Position numbers and translations under genes: made by a program
Origin: CADEED01 sp039931065
GTDB taxonomy: Bacteria > Pseudomonadota > Gammaproteobacteria > Steroidobacterales > Steroidobacteraceae
Length of the DNA: 64,000 nucleotides
Direction of reading: 5' to 3'
Assembly (NCBI GenBank): GCA_039931065.1
Contig: JBDTSP010000006.1
Span: forward strand, 1 to 64,000
The notes under the pieces: generated by a model
The model's input: only the letters and a program-made list of their open reading frames with translations
Told to the model about the DNA's origin: nothing
Databases searched by the model: none
Shown here: positions 6,306 through 15,236 of the stretch, in pieces
How the letters are laid out: every line of letters begins with the position of its first letter
Position numbering within the stretch: position 1 is the first letter of the stretch

Positions 6306-6371
6306 CCGGTCTCAAAAAGGAGGTGCGAAGAATACACGGCTCCGCCGCGCGCCGCTCCGTGCGCTCGAGGG

Positions 6372-6410
6372 AAAAGGCGGCGGGCCTATCGAGGGGGGCG
6401 ACCCGCCGCC
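6372..6410 (-). terminator. Rho-independent terminator after the TonB receptor gene
   Basis: On the minus strand GGCGGCGGG (6410-6402) pairs with CCCGCCGCC (6384-6376) and is followed by TTTT (6375-6372). It lies 28 bases beyond the receptor stop codon and before kdsA, so it would insulate kdsA-eno from receptor transcription. Confidence 0.75.
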
Positions 6411-6437
6411 GCCCTCATGTTGTCTTGGCCCCTGGGA

Positions 6438-9242
6438 TCAGAACCGGTAACTGACCCCGATGTTGGCCGAACGGCCGTAGCGGTAATACCCCTGCGACAA
6501 CTGCGGGTTGCCGTTGATGCTGTAGGTTTGCTCTTCGTCGAGCAGGTTCTGCCCTTCCAGGGACAGGCGGAAGTGATCGTTGATGTTGTACGACAGATAC
6601 GCGGTCAGCCAGGTGATCGCATCGGCCTGCTCGTTGAAGCCGCCGCCGAGTACGTTGATGGCCGTGACGAAACCATCGGTGTGATCGGCCGTCGCGCCGG
6701 TCGACCAGGCGCCCTTCTCATACATGACGCCGAACGAATACACGGACGGCGCGATGCCCTCGAGCGGGCGCCTGATGTTGTTCACCCAGCTGTCCGACCA
6801 GTTGCGGGTGTACTGCGCGCGCACGCCAAAACCGTTGCCGAAGAAGTGCTGCAGACCGGCCTCGATGCCTTTCACCTTGGCGTAGTCGCCGTTGACCGGG
6901 CGCATCACGTTGAACAGGAAGTCGGGCACGCCGATGTCGACGTTTTCGTGCCAATCCGTGGTGATCTGGTTTTCGATCTTCTTGTAGAAGACGGCGACGT
7001 TGACGATGGAGTCGTTGGAGTAATACCACTCGAGCGACATGTCACCCTGCCACGCGGTATACGGCTTGAGATCGGCATTGCCGCCATAGATCTGCGTGAA
7101 TTCGCCCCACGATACGCTCGCGGTGGTGTTGGTGGGCGCGAGCATGTTCACCGGCGGGCGCGCCATGGTCTTGGCGGCGCCAACGCGCAGCTGCAGATCG
7201 TCGCGGAACCGGTAGGTGAAGTTCGCCGACGGCAACACGTAGTGGTACTTGCCTTCCTGCTCGATGGTCGATGGATCTGCGTAGACCGCGGTGTAGTTGA
7301 ACGGCCCGTTCTCGATGATCTCGAGGATCTGCGCGTCCCAGGCTTGAGAGGTGGTCTTCGTGTTCACGACGCGGACGCCGAAATCGCCGCGCCATTTCTC
7401 GCCGACGAGATCCGCCTGCACCCAGATGGCGCTGGATTTTTCCGTGACTCGATAACTCTCGAGCGGGTTCCACGCCGGCGCGGCATTGGCGAACTCGTAG
7501 TCGTCGCCGTCGGGGCGTTCGTGGCCGTCGTACGCGGCGAGCTGGCGCAGGTAGTTGGGCACGTCGAACGCGAGGAACGACCGCGGGAATGCGGTGTGCA
7601 CCTGGTCCATGAAGTGCGGCAACGTAAACGAATGCGATAACACTTCGCCACCCAGATCCGCGACATTGACCGCGTTGTCACCGGAGTAGTAGTCGGCCCC
7701 GCCGTTCAGCGTATTGTTGACGAGATCGCGCGCCTTCTTGCGATCGGTGAGGCCGACGCCGAACTTGAGGCGCTCGAACACCGATTTGCCGATGGAGAAT
7801 GTGCCGTCGATGTTCGCGCCGGTGATCTGGTCGTCGATGTCGTCGCCGCGCAGCTCCATGTAATGAGTGTTGAAGTCCGACGCGCTGAAGTTGTCGCTGT
7901 TGAAACCGTCAGCCAGCGTGCGGCCATCGTCGAAGTTCACGTTGACGCTGGGCACCGCGCCACCCTCGAGCTCGATGCGCGCGGTATTGGGCTGATTCAT
8001 GCGCAGCACGACGTATGTATCCTGGCCGCCCGAATAACGCTGCGAAGTGGATCGGTACACATCGGCGTTGAACTTGAGGCTCACGGTCGCCTGCCACTCG
8101 CCGTTCAGGCCGTACAGATCGGAATCGACGACGCGATGTTCGGTGACGTTGAGCAACTCGGGATTGAGCCGCAGTTCCGGATCCGTGTTGTCGAGCGTGA
8201 AGCCGGTGACGATGCCGTTTTCGACGGTGATCTCGGACCAGCGCCCGGGTGCAAACAGTGGGTAGTAAGACTGCTGGAACCCGACCTGCGGCGAATCGAG
8301 CCGCGTCTTCAGGCCGTCGACCACCAGTTTGAAATTGTTGGACGGCCGCCACTCGAGTTTCGCGGACAGCGCCTTGCGCTTCTTCTCTTCGATGATCGAG
8401 CCGACGCGGAACTGGCCGGGACCGATGAGGCCGTATTCATCTTCGTCGAGTTCGCCGTTGCCGTTCGGGTCGATGTTTCCGCCCCAGGCGTTGCCCCACA
8501 GCCAGGTCTCATCGTTGGGATCCGGGTTGCGCGTCCAGCCGCCGTCGTTACCGGCGATATCCGTGCGGTCCTTGCGCTCGGCATAAACCGCGCCGACCAG
8601 GATGCCGATGGTGTCGTCGGCGAACGTGCTGCTGTAGACGGCCGAGATCTTCTGGCCGTTGAGCTCGGACATCTGATTGCGATCGCCTTCGAGGCGGATC
8701 GAACCGAGCTGCCCCTGCTGGTCGAACGGACTCGCCGACCTCAGGTTTACGAGGCCACCGATGGCGCCTTCGGTAGTTTGAGCCTGCGCACCCTTGATGA
8801 CGTCGGCGCCGCTGATCACGTCGGCGGGCAACACGTCGTAGGAGAAGTCGCGGCCGGCGCCGTCGGTGGCGAGGATGCGGCCGTTGAAGGTAGTCAGGGT
8901 GTACTCGGGGCCGAGGCCGCGCACGCTCACCTTCTGGCCTTCACCGCCCGCGGTACGCGAAATCGCGACGCCGGTGATATGGCTGAGCGAGTCGGCGACG
9001 TTGTCGTCCGGGAATTTGCCGAGTTCCAGCGCGCTGATGGAATCCTGCACGGTGCCCGCCGCGCGTTTCAATGAAATGGAGTGTTCGAGGCTGCGGCGCA
9101 CGCCGGTGACCGTAACGGTCTCGATGGATTCGGGCGTGGCCGGCGCGGTGGAGGCGCTTTGCGCGAAGTTAGTCGAGGGCGCGGCGAGTGCCACGGCGAT
9201 GGCGCACGCAAGCGTGCTCCGGGTGAGTCGGTGGTTGATCAC
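6438..9242 (-). CDS. TonB-dependent outer-membrane receptor (Xanthomonas/Caulobacter type)
   Basis: 934 residues from a GTG at 9242. A signal peptide (about 1-27, ending NFA) leads to the TonB box ETVTVTG (41-47), a plug domain (about 55-170, with VSVRGLGPEYTLTTFNGR) and a 22-strand-type barrel ending SANIGVSYRF with terminal Phe. Size and plug motifs fit the large TonB receptors of Xanthomonas and Caulobacter that import oligosaccharides. Residues 258-269 read DPNGNGELDEDE, a textbook EF-hand calcium loop, in a probable external loop. It is divergent from a DeoR-type repressor whose operator-like repeats lie between them, and close to an alpha-galactosidase, so the likely ligand is a galactoside or galactosaminide. 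The ligand is inference. Confidence 0.93.
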   Translation of the reverse strand: MINHRLTRSTLACAIAVALAAPSTNFAQSASTAPATPESIETVTVTGVRRSLEHSISLKRAAGTVQDSISALELGKFPDDNVADSLSHITGVAISRTAGGEGQKVSVRGLGPEYTLTTFNGRILATDGAGRDFSYDVLPADVISGADVIKGAQAQTTEGAIGGLVNLRSASPFDQQGQLGSIRLEGDRNQMSELNGQKISAVYSSTFADDTIGILVGAVYAERKDRTDIAGNDGGWTRNPDPNDETWLWGNAWGGNIDPNGNGELDEDEYGLIGPGQFRVGSIIEEKKRKALSAKLEWRPSNNFKLVVDGLKTRLDSPQVGFQQSYYPLFAPGRWSEITVENGIVTGFTLDNTDPELRLNPELLNVTEHRVVDSDLYGLNGEWQATVSLKFNADVYRSTSQRYSGGQDTYVVLRMNQPNTARIELEGGAVPSVNVNFDDGRTLADGFNSDNFSASDFNTHYMELRGDDIDDQITGANIDGTFSIGKSVFERLKFGVGLTDRKKARDLVNNTLNGGADYYSGDNAVNVADLGGEVLSHSFTLPHFMDQVHTAFPRSFLAFDVPNYLRQLAAYDGHERPDGDDYEFANAAPAWNPLESYRVTEKSSAIWVQADLVGEKWRGDFGVRVVNTKTTSQAWDAQILEIIENGPFNYTAVYADPSTIEQEGKYHYVLPSANFTYRFRDDLQLRVGAAKTMARPPVNMLAPTNTTASVSWGEFTQIYGGNADLKPYTAWQGDMSLEWYYSNDSIVNVAVFYKKIENQITTDWHENVDIGVPDFLFNVMRPVNGDYAKVKGIEAGLQHFFGNGFGVRAQYTRNWSDSWVNNIRRPLEGIAPSVYSFGVMYEKGAWSTGATADHTDGFVTAINVLGGGFNEQADAITWLTAYLSYNINDHFRLSLEGQNLLDEEQTYSINGNPQLSQGYYRYGRSANIGVSYRF

Positions 9243-9272
9243 GTGGCGCCCCTTGACTGCTTTATTGGAATT

Positions 9273-9319
9273 AAGAAAGAAACGAAACGAAACAGAGGTT
9301 AGGATAAGTTTCGTTTTGT
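9273..9319. promoter_or_regulatory. Operator-like repeats for the DeoR/AgaR-type repressor
   Basis: The 118-base gap between receptor and regulator holds three AAACGAAAC-type units at 9273-9293 and an opposed GTTTCGTTTT at 9308-9317. Read on the minus strand the first block is CTGTTTCGTTTCGTTTC followed by a T-rich run, very like the T-rich TTTCRTTTYRTTTY pattern reported for the AgaR repressor. One ACGAAAC copy recurs in the other divergent gap of the cluster at 11284. Confidence 0.55.
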
Positions 9320-9360
9320 AGCAATAGCCAAATTAGAACCACTAAACGATACTTCGCGCC

Positions 9361-10155
9361 GTGAACGAAACCCGAACTGCGGTTACCCGCGACACCAGCC
9401 AGAGACGCCACCAGATCAGTGAGCTCGTGCGGCAGCACGGCAGCGTGCAAGTCACTGCCCTGGCTCGCAGATTCAATGTCAGTGCCCAGACGGTTCGCAA
9501 AGACCTGCGTTACCTGACCGAGCGCGGCGTCATGGCGCGCGCATATGGCGGCGCCATCGACAGCAACGTGGTCGGCGCCACGCCGGCGGAACCGCCTTAC
9601 GAAGCGAAGCGCACGGTGCACCTCGACGAGAAGCGCCGCATCGGTCAGCGCGCCGCGGCGTTGGTGAAACCCGGTGACACGATCGCGATCGATTCGGGCA
9701 CTACGGCGATCCAGCTCGCGGAGGCCTTGCCCAACATCGAAGTGACGGTGGTGACCAACGATTTCGGTGTGCTCACCGCGCTGACGTCGAAGGAAGAAAT
9801 CCGCATCGTGATGCTGGGCGGCGAACTGCGCCGCAAGAGCATGGCCTTCTACGGCGGGCTCACCGTCGAAGCGCTCGACGCATTACACGTCGACATGTTG
9901 TTCCTCGGTGTAGATGGCTTCGATCTCGAGCGCGGCATCACCACGCACTACGAACCGGAAGCGATGCTCAACCGCAAGATGGTCCAGGGCGCGCGCGTGG
10001 TCATCGCCATCACCGACAGTTCGAAATTCGGCACCACCTGCCTGCACCGCATCATCCCGATCAGCGATCTCGACGTGTTGATCACCGACACCAACGCGCC
10101 GGAAGACATCCGCCAGGCGAGCCAGCAGCTCGGATTCGAACTGCTGCTCGCCTGA
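9361..10155 (+). CDS. DeoR-family repressor, AgaR-like
   Basis: 264 residues from a GTG at 9361. The N-terminal DeoR helix-turn-helix (about 15-70) reads RRHQISELVRQHGSVQVTALARRFNVSAQTVRKDLRYL in outline, followed by the usual RAYGGA linker. The C-terminal sugar-phosphate sensor domain shows IDSGTTAIQLAEAL, VMLGGELRR, FLGVDGFDLERGITTH and ITDSSKFG. Members bind a phosphorylated sugar and release DNA. It is divergent from the TonB receptor and convergent with the amidohydrolase gene three bases away. The T-rich repeats beside it match the AgaR operator style, suggesting control by a galactosamine- or galactose-type phosphate; the effector is inference. Confidence 0.9.
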   Translation: MNETRTAVTRDTSQRRHQISELVRQHGSVQVTALARRFNVSAQTVRKDLRYLTERGVMARAYGGAIDSNVVGATPAEPPYEAKRTVHLDEKRRIGQRAAALVKPGDTIAIDSGTTAIQLAEALPNIEVTVVTNDFGVLTALTSKEEIRIVMLGGELRRKSMAFYGGLTVEALDALHVDMLFLGVDGFDLERGITTHYEPEAMLNRKMVQGARVVIAITDSSKFGTTCLHRIIPISDLDVLITDTNAPEDIRQASQQLGFELLLA

Positions 10156-10158
10156 CGA

Positions 10159-11262
10159 TCACTTCTTGCCGAGCGCGAAGGCCTTGCGCGCGTTGCGGTA
10201 GTAGATCTTGTCGATCACCGCGCGCGGCAACGCGAGCCCGGGCACATCCGCCTTGATCATCTCGGCGCGCTGCGAATCCCCGGTAGCTAGATAACGCCAG
10301 TCGGAAAGCCAGGTTTCATGCGCTGATTTGCGTATTTCCGCAGGCTGGTCACCCGGGTTCTCGGTCAGGTCGGTCGCATAGAGCAGGCGGTCCTGGTACT
10401 TGATGTAGAAATTGCGCACCTTCTCGCGATCACGCACCGACTGGTATTGCACCTGCGTCACGCGCGCCGCGAGGTCGACATCCGCATTCGGGAACTTGTC
10501 GAGGAACGCCGCGAGAACATCCACGTCGTATTCGAGGCTCGCCATGTGCGCGCCATCGAATCGTAGCGTGGGGTGCGCGGCGACGAAGCGGTCACGGGCC
10601 GCCATGAGGTCGGCATGACTCGGCTGGTCGGGGTGCAGGAACATGTGGTACTGCGGATGTTCCTTGAAATACTCACGGTCGTTGTCCGTGGTCATCTGGT
10701 CGAGCGGCATCCAGCAGTTGTACGGCTCGCCCTGGTGGGCGATCAACGTCATGCCCAGCTTCTCGATCTGGTCCGCGACCGGTCCGAACGCCGGATCGTC
10801 GATGAAAATCAGCGTGCCGTCGGCGTGTTTCTCGATCATGCCGATGTTTTTCCAGACCTTGACCGCGCGCGCGCCGAGCGCCGCGGACTTCGCAAGCTCC
10901 GCCTGGACGCGCGCGGACCAGTCGGGCTCGCCGAAGCCTTTCATCGAGAAGGTCGTGGCCCAATGGACGCGTTTGCGATCCTTGCGTACCAGCGCCAACG
11001 CGGCCTCACGCTGCACATCGAGCGAGGGGAAATCCGGATAGTCGACGTTGATCGCCATCACTTCGAAGCCATCCGCGCGCACCTGCTCGAGCAAGGCCGA
11101 CGGCACCACGTTCATGTGCACGTGCGCATCGAATTTCTTCGCGCCGGCAAAATCAGCCATGGTGTATGGCGTCGCGGTTGCCGACGACGGTGTCGCAGCG
11201 GACGCGGACTGCATCGCGGCGACGGTCAGCAGGCTCAAGGCGAGTCTTCGCAAGGCTTCCAT
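10159..11262 (-). CDS. Exported amidohydrolase-family (TIM-barrel) metal hydrolase
   Basis: 367 residues from the ATG at 11262, chosen because it begins a clear signal peptide (about 1-23, ending SASA); a start at 11313 would hide it and run through the operator. Metal-ligand motifs of the Amidohydro_2 superfamily are visible: FDAHVHM (His47 and His49), a Lys in AVKVWKN, His in LIAHQGEP and Asp in LLYATDLTE. The C-terminal IYYRNARKAFAL is typical. Relatives hydrolyse lactones or decarboxylate ring acids, so a sugar lactonase is possible, but the substrate is not evident. An exported member beside a glycosidase is unusual. It is divergent from the alpha-galactosidase gene with a shared operator-like palindrome. 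Confidence 0.8.
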   Translation of the reverse strand: MEALRRLALSLLTVAAMQSASAATPSSATATPYTMADFAGAKKFDAHVHMNVVPSALLEQVRADGFEVMAINVDYPDFPSLDVQREAALALVRKDRKRVHWATTFSMKGFGEPDWSARVQAELAKSAALGARAVKVWKNIGMIEKHADGTLIFIDDPAFGPVADQIEKLGMTLIAHQGEPYNCWMPLDQMTTDNDREYFKEHPQYHMFLHPDQPSHADLMAARDRFVAAHPTLRFDGAHMASLEYDVDVLAAFLDKFPNADVDLAARVTQVQYQSVRDREKVRNFYIKYQDRLLYATDLTENPGDQPAEIRKSAHETWLSDWRYLATGDSQRAEMIKADVPGLALPRAVIDKIYYRNARKAFALGKK

Positions 11263-11278
11263 TTGGATTCCCTTAGTA

Positions 11279-11296
11279 ATATAACGAAACTTATAT
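11279..11296. promoter_or_regulatory. Palindromic operator/promoter between amidohydrolase and alpha-galactosidase
   Basis: ATATAA (11279-11284) and TTATAT (11291-11296) form a perfect inverted repeat around CGAAAC. The spacer together with its flank gives ACGAAAC, shared with the repeats at 9273-9319. TATACT (11294-11299) could serve as a -10 for the rightward gene. Joint control of both divergent genes by the nearby repressor is likely but unproved. Confidence 0.45.
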
Positions 11297-11324
11297 ACTA
11301 CAAATCGCAACATCGGAAGAACTC

Positions 11325-13400
11325 ATGACCTCTATCAAGCGCCGCACCGTCCTCAAGCTCGCTTCCGGCTCTGCGGCACTCGCCCTGCTCCCGGGCGCTC
11401 GCGCGGCGACCGGCGTCATCCCGAAGGGTGCTCGCGCCGTCGCCGCGGATGCCGGTCTCTCGATCGCCTTCGATTCCACGTTGAAGACCGCAATCTCTGC
11501 CGGCGGCAAGTCGCTCACGCCCTGGCAAGCGAGCGAAAGCCTGCTGCTCGCGTCGGGCGAGGCGCAGGGCTTGTCCTTCGTCGCCGAAAGATCCGAGCCC
11601 CTGTCCGACGCCACACGCGGCCCTGGCCGCCGCACGTTGGTCACGGGCCGATCGGCCGCGGGGCTCGAGAAGGAAGTGCGCATCGACTTCTTCGATCGTT
11701 ACCCCGGCTTCGCGCTGCTGCAGGTTACCTGGCGCAATGGCGGGACCACGGCGCTGGCCGTGAAGGGCTGGCGAAATGCCGCGCACGAACTGGCGACTGC
11801 CCCGGGCGGGTTCTGGAGCTTCTCGGGCGCCACGCACGAGGACCGGCGCGACTGGGTTCAGCCGTTGAAGAATGGCTTCGAGCAGCGCAATACGTTGTCG
11901 ATGGCGGCGTCGGACTACGGCGGTGGAACGCCGGTGGCGAACATCTGGCGGCGGGATGCGGGGCTGGCGGTGGGCCACGTCGAACGCGTGCCGCGCCTGC
12001 TCGATCTGCCGGTACTCAAGACGGCCAAGGGCGCAAGCATCGCGATCGAGAGCCTGGCGGAATCCACGCTCGAGCCGGGCCAGACTCTGACCACCGACCT
12101 CACCTTCCTGAGCGCGCACAGCGGCGATCACTTTGCGCCGCTCGCGCAGTACCAGAAATACATGCAGGACGCAGGCATCGTCGCGCCGCAGGCGCCGCAA
12201 TCGGCGTTCGGCGCCGTCTGGTGCGCGTGGGGATACGAACGCAATTTCACCACCGAGCAGGTCCTCGCCACGTTGCCAAAGGTGCGTGAGCTTGGTTTCG
12301 AATGGGCAGTGCTCGACGACGGCTGGCAGACCAACGAGGGCGACTGGCATCTCGATCGCACCAAGTTTCCGCGCGGCGATGCGGATATGAAGGCTTTCGC
12401 CGACGCCGTGCGCGCGCAGGGCATGCGCCCGCGACTGTGGCTCGCGCCGCTCGCGGCGGACCCGGGCAGCGACGTGTTGCACGATCACCCGGACATGTTG
12501 CTGCTCGACCAGGACGGGTCCGTGCAGAAGGTGAGCTGGTGGAATGCGTTCACGCAGTGCCCGGCTTATCAGCCCACGATCGATTACTACGTGGCGCTCA
12601 CGCGGAAGATCATCGGCGAGTGGGGCTTCGACGGCATCAAGCTCGATGGCCAACACCTGAATTCGGTCGCGCCCTGCTACAACAAGGCGCACAACCACGC
12701 GCACCCGACCGAGTCTCTCGAGAAGTTAGGCGACTTCTGGGCCGCGATCCACAAGGCCGCGCACGATCTCAAGCCGGATTGCGTGATCGAGCTTTGCCCC
12801 TGTGGCACGGCGTTCGCGTTCCACAATCTGCCGGCGACCGATCAGTACCCTTCGTCCGATCCGCTGTCGTCGTGGCAGGTGCGCAGCAAGGGCAAGAGCG
12901 TAAAGGCGCTGATGGCCGGGCGCAGCAGCTACGCCGGCGATCACGTGGAGCTCAGCGATGGCGGCAATGATTTCGCCTCGAGCGTGGGAGTAGGCGCCGT
13001 CATCTCGACCAAGTTCACGTGGCCGAAGGACACCGACAATCCGACCGATAAATTGCCGCCGGGAGGGTTCGTGCTGAACCCGGAAAGAGAAGCGTTGTGG
13101 CGCAAATGGGTGGCTATCTACAAGGAGCATCGCCTTTCGCAGGGCGAGTATCGCGGTGCCTTGTACGACCTGGGCTTCGACAAGCCCGAGGCCCATGCCA
13201 TCGCCAAGGATGGCTCCATCTACTACGCGTTTTACGCGAGTGCGTGGAAAGGCCCGTTGCAGTTACGCGGACTCGGCAAGGGGAGTTATCGCGTGCGCGA
13301 CATCTTCAACGACCGCGATCTCGGCACGGTCGATTCGCGCGCGAGCACGCTCGAGGCGCAGTTCGAAAAATTCCTGCTGCTGCGCGCGACGCCGGCTTAG
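11325..13400 (+). CDS. Tat-exported clan GH-D alpha-galactosidase (GH36-like)
   Basis: 691 residues. The N-terminus KRRTVLKLASG followed by an Ala/Leu-rich stretch and ARA is a twin-arginine signal, so the enzyme acts in the periplasm or outside. A beta-sandwich N-terminal region (to about 290) precedes the TIM barrel, with VLDDGWQTNEGDW (329-341), GIKLDGQ with probable nucleophile Asp441, and IELCPCGTAF then SSDP, in which Asp512 is the probable acid/base by analogy with bacterial GH36 enzymes. A small C-terminal beta domain follows. GH36 includes alpha-galactosidases and alpha-N-acetylgalactosaminidases; the AgaR-like regulator next door keeps the second activity open. It probably cleaves oligosaccharides brought in by the TonB receptor. 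Confidence 0.85.
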   Translation: MTSIKRRTVLKLASGSAALALLPGARAATGVIPKGARAVAADAGLSIAFDSTLKTAISAGGKSLTPWQASESLLLASGEAQGLSFVAERSEPLSDATRGPGRRTLVTGRSAAGLEKEVRIDFFDRYPGFALLQVTWRNGGTTALAVKGWRNAAHELATAPGGFWSFSGATHEDRRDWVQPLKNGFEQRNTLSMAASDYGGGTPVANIWRRDAGLAVGHVERVPRLLDLPVLKTAKGASIAIESLAESTLEPGQTLTTDLTFLSAHSGDHFAPLAQYQKYMQDAGIVAPQAPQSAFGAVWCAWGYERNFTTEQVLATLPKVRELGFEWAVLDDGWQTNEGDWHLDRTKFPRGDADMKAFADAVRAQGMRPRLWLAPLAADPGSDVLHDHPDMLLLDQDGSVQKVSWWNAFTQCPAYQPTIDYYVALTRKIIGEWGFDGIKLDGQHLNSVAPCYNKAHNHAHPTESLEKLGDFWAAIHKAAHDLKPDCVIELCPCGTAFAFHNLPATDQYPSSDPLSSWQVRSKGKSVKALMAGRSSYAGDHVELSDGGNDFASSVGVGAVISTKFTWPKDTDNPTDKLPPGGFVLNPEREALWRKWVAIYKEHRLSQGEYRGALYDLGFDKPEAHAIAKDGSIYYAFYASAWKGPLQLRGLGKGSYRVRDIFNDRDLGTVDSRASTLEAQFEKFLLLRATPA

Positions 13401-13473
13401 CTTCTGTCGGCAAAGAACTGTCGCAAGCGGCAGAAGAGACTTTGATCCTGGGCGACCGCGGGCGGCTCGCTCG

Positions 13474-15120
13474 TCAGGCGCTGGCGGCTTCCGGCAACTG
13501 CGCGGCGCGCGAAGCCCGCGCGGCCTTGACGAATCCGGTGAACAGCAGATGCCCGTCGCGCGGCGTCGAATTGAATTCCGGATGGAACTGCGTGGCGACG
13601 AACCACGGGTGCCCAGGTAGTTCGATGATCTCGACCAGGTCGTCCTTCGACAGACCCGAGAAACGGAATCCCGCCTGCGTGTAACGATCCATGTAGCGGT
13701 TATTGAATTCGTAGCGATGACGGTGCCGTTCCATCACCGGCTCATCGCCGTAGATGGACCGCGCCAGCGTGTTCGGCGCCACGCGGACTTCCTGCGAGCC
13801 GAGACGCATGGTGCCGCCCTTGCCCGTCGCGTCGTCGCGCTTCTGTTCACCCTTCGCGGCGTCCTGCCATTCCGTGATCAGCGCGATCACGGGATGCGCG
13901 GTCGCGCGATTGAACTCGGTGCTGTTCGCGCCTTCGAGGCCCAACACGTGCCGGCCGTACTCGATGACGGCGAGTTGCATGCCGAGACAGATGCCGAGAT
14001 ACGGAATCTTGTTCTCGCGCGCGAAACGCACGGCGGCGATCTTGCCTTCGATGCCGCGTTCGCCGAAGCCACCGGGCACGAGGATCGCATCCATGCCGGT
14101 CAGCGCATGGGTGCCGTGTTTTTCGATGTCGGTGGATTCGATGTAGTGCACGTTGACGCGGGTGCGCGTCTTGACGCCGGCATGGGTGAGCGCTTCGTTC
14201 AGCGAAATGTAGCTGTCCTTCACCTGCACGTATTTGCCGACCATGGCGATGTCGACCTGGCCATCCGGGTTCGCCTTCGCCGCGACCACCTGCTTCCACT
14301 CGGTGAGATCGGCCGGCGGCACATTGAGGCGCAGCTTGTCGACCACGATCTCGTCGAGGCCCTGCTCGTGCAGCAGCATCGGGATTTTGTAGATGTCGTC
14401 GGCGTCGATGCCGGAGATGACTGCGCGCTCTTCGACGTTGGTGAACAACGCGATCTTGCGGCGCTGTTCGTCGGGCAACGGATTCTTGCACCGGCACAGC
14501 AACACGTCGGGCTGGATACCGATGCCGCGTAGTTCCTTGACCGAATGCTGCGTGGGCTTGGTCTTGATCTCGCCGGAGCCGCCCACGATCGGCACCAGCG
14601 TCAGGTGCAGATACACGCAGTTGTTGCGGCCGAGTTCGACGCCCAACTGGCGAATCGCTTCGAGGAACGGCAGCGACTCGATGTCGCCGACGGTGCCGCC
14701 GATTTCCACCATGCAGACATCGGCATCGCCGGCACCAAGCTGGATGGAGCGTTTGATCTCGTCGGTGATGTGCGGAATGACCTGCACTGTCGCGCCGAGA
14801 TAGTCGCCGCGGCGTTCCTTCGCGATGACGCGCTCGTAGATGCGGCCGGTGGTGAAATTGCTGTGCCGGCCGGTGGTCGTGCGCACGAAGCGCTCGTAGT
14901 GCCCGAGGTCGAGATCGGATTCGGTGCCGTCATTGGTGACGAACACCTCGCCGTGCTGGAACGGGCTCATCGTGCCCGGATCCACGTTGATGTACGGATC
15001 GAGCTTGACCATCGCGATCTTGAGGCCGCGGCCTTCGAGAATGGCGCCGAGTGAAGCGGCGGCGATGCCCTTTCCCAATGAGGAAACGACGCCACCCGTG
15101 ACGAATACGAATCTGGTCAT
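13474..15120 (-). CDS. pyrG: CTP synthase
   Basis: 548 residues, full length. It makes CTP from UTP, ATP and glutamine. The synthetase domain opens with FVTGGVVSSLGKGI (P-loop) and carries KLDPYINVDPGTMSPFQHGEV. The C-terminal class I glutaminase domain has GGFGERG, the nucleophile Cys in LGICLGMQ and the His-Glu pair in TQFHPEF. It is the last gene of the leftward housekeeping cluster. In many relatives kdsA and eno follow directly; here the alpha-galactosidase gene converges on it with a 73-base gap. Confidence 0.98.
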   Translation of the reverse strand: MTRFVFVTGGVVSSLGKGIAAASLGAILEGRGLKIAMVKLDPYINVDPGTMSPFQHGEVFVTNDGTESDLDLGHYERFVRTTTGRHSNFTTGRIYERVIAKERRGDYLGATVQVIPHITDEIKRSIQLGAGDADVCMVEIGGTVGDIESLPFLEAIRQLGVELGRNNCVYLHLTLVPIVGGSGEIKTKPTQHSVKELRGIGIQPDVLLCRCKNPLPDEQRRKIALFTNVEERAVISGIDADDIYKIPMLLHEQGLDEIVVDKLRLNVPPADLTEWKQVVAAKANPDGQVDIAMVGKYVQVKDSYISLNEALTHAGVKTRTRVNVHYIESTDIEKHGTHALTGMDAILVPGGFGERGIEGKIAAVRFARENKIPYLGICLGMQLAVIEYGRHVLGLEGANSTEFNRATAHPVIALITEWQDAAKGEQKRDDATGKGGTMRLGSQEVRVAPNTLARSIYGDEPVMERHRHRYEFNNRYMDRYTQAGFRFSGLSKDDLVEIIELPGHPWFVATQFHPEFNSTPRDGHLLFTGFVKAARASRAAQLPEAASA

Positions 15121-15236
15121 GTTTGAGCCCGCCGCGTGGAGAAACCGAGAGACGCAAGAAGCGCGTGTCGACGGGCCGGCAGGTTAACAAAACGGACACG
15201 CGCGCGAAACCTTTGCGGGAGCTCGCCGACAAATTT

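Noticed and set aside
6417..9074. Long open frames on the plus strand opposite the TonB receptor gene
   Set aside because: They are antisense shadows of a high-GC coding strand: no family motif, Val/Arg/Asp-rich composition, and the minus-strand protein is fully explained.
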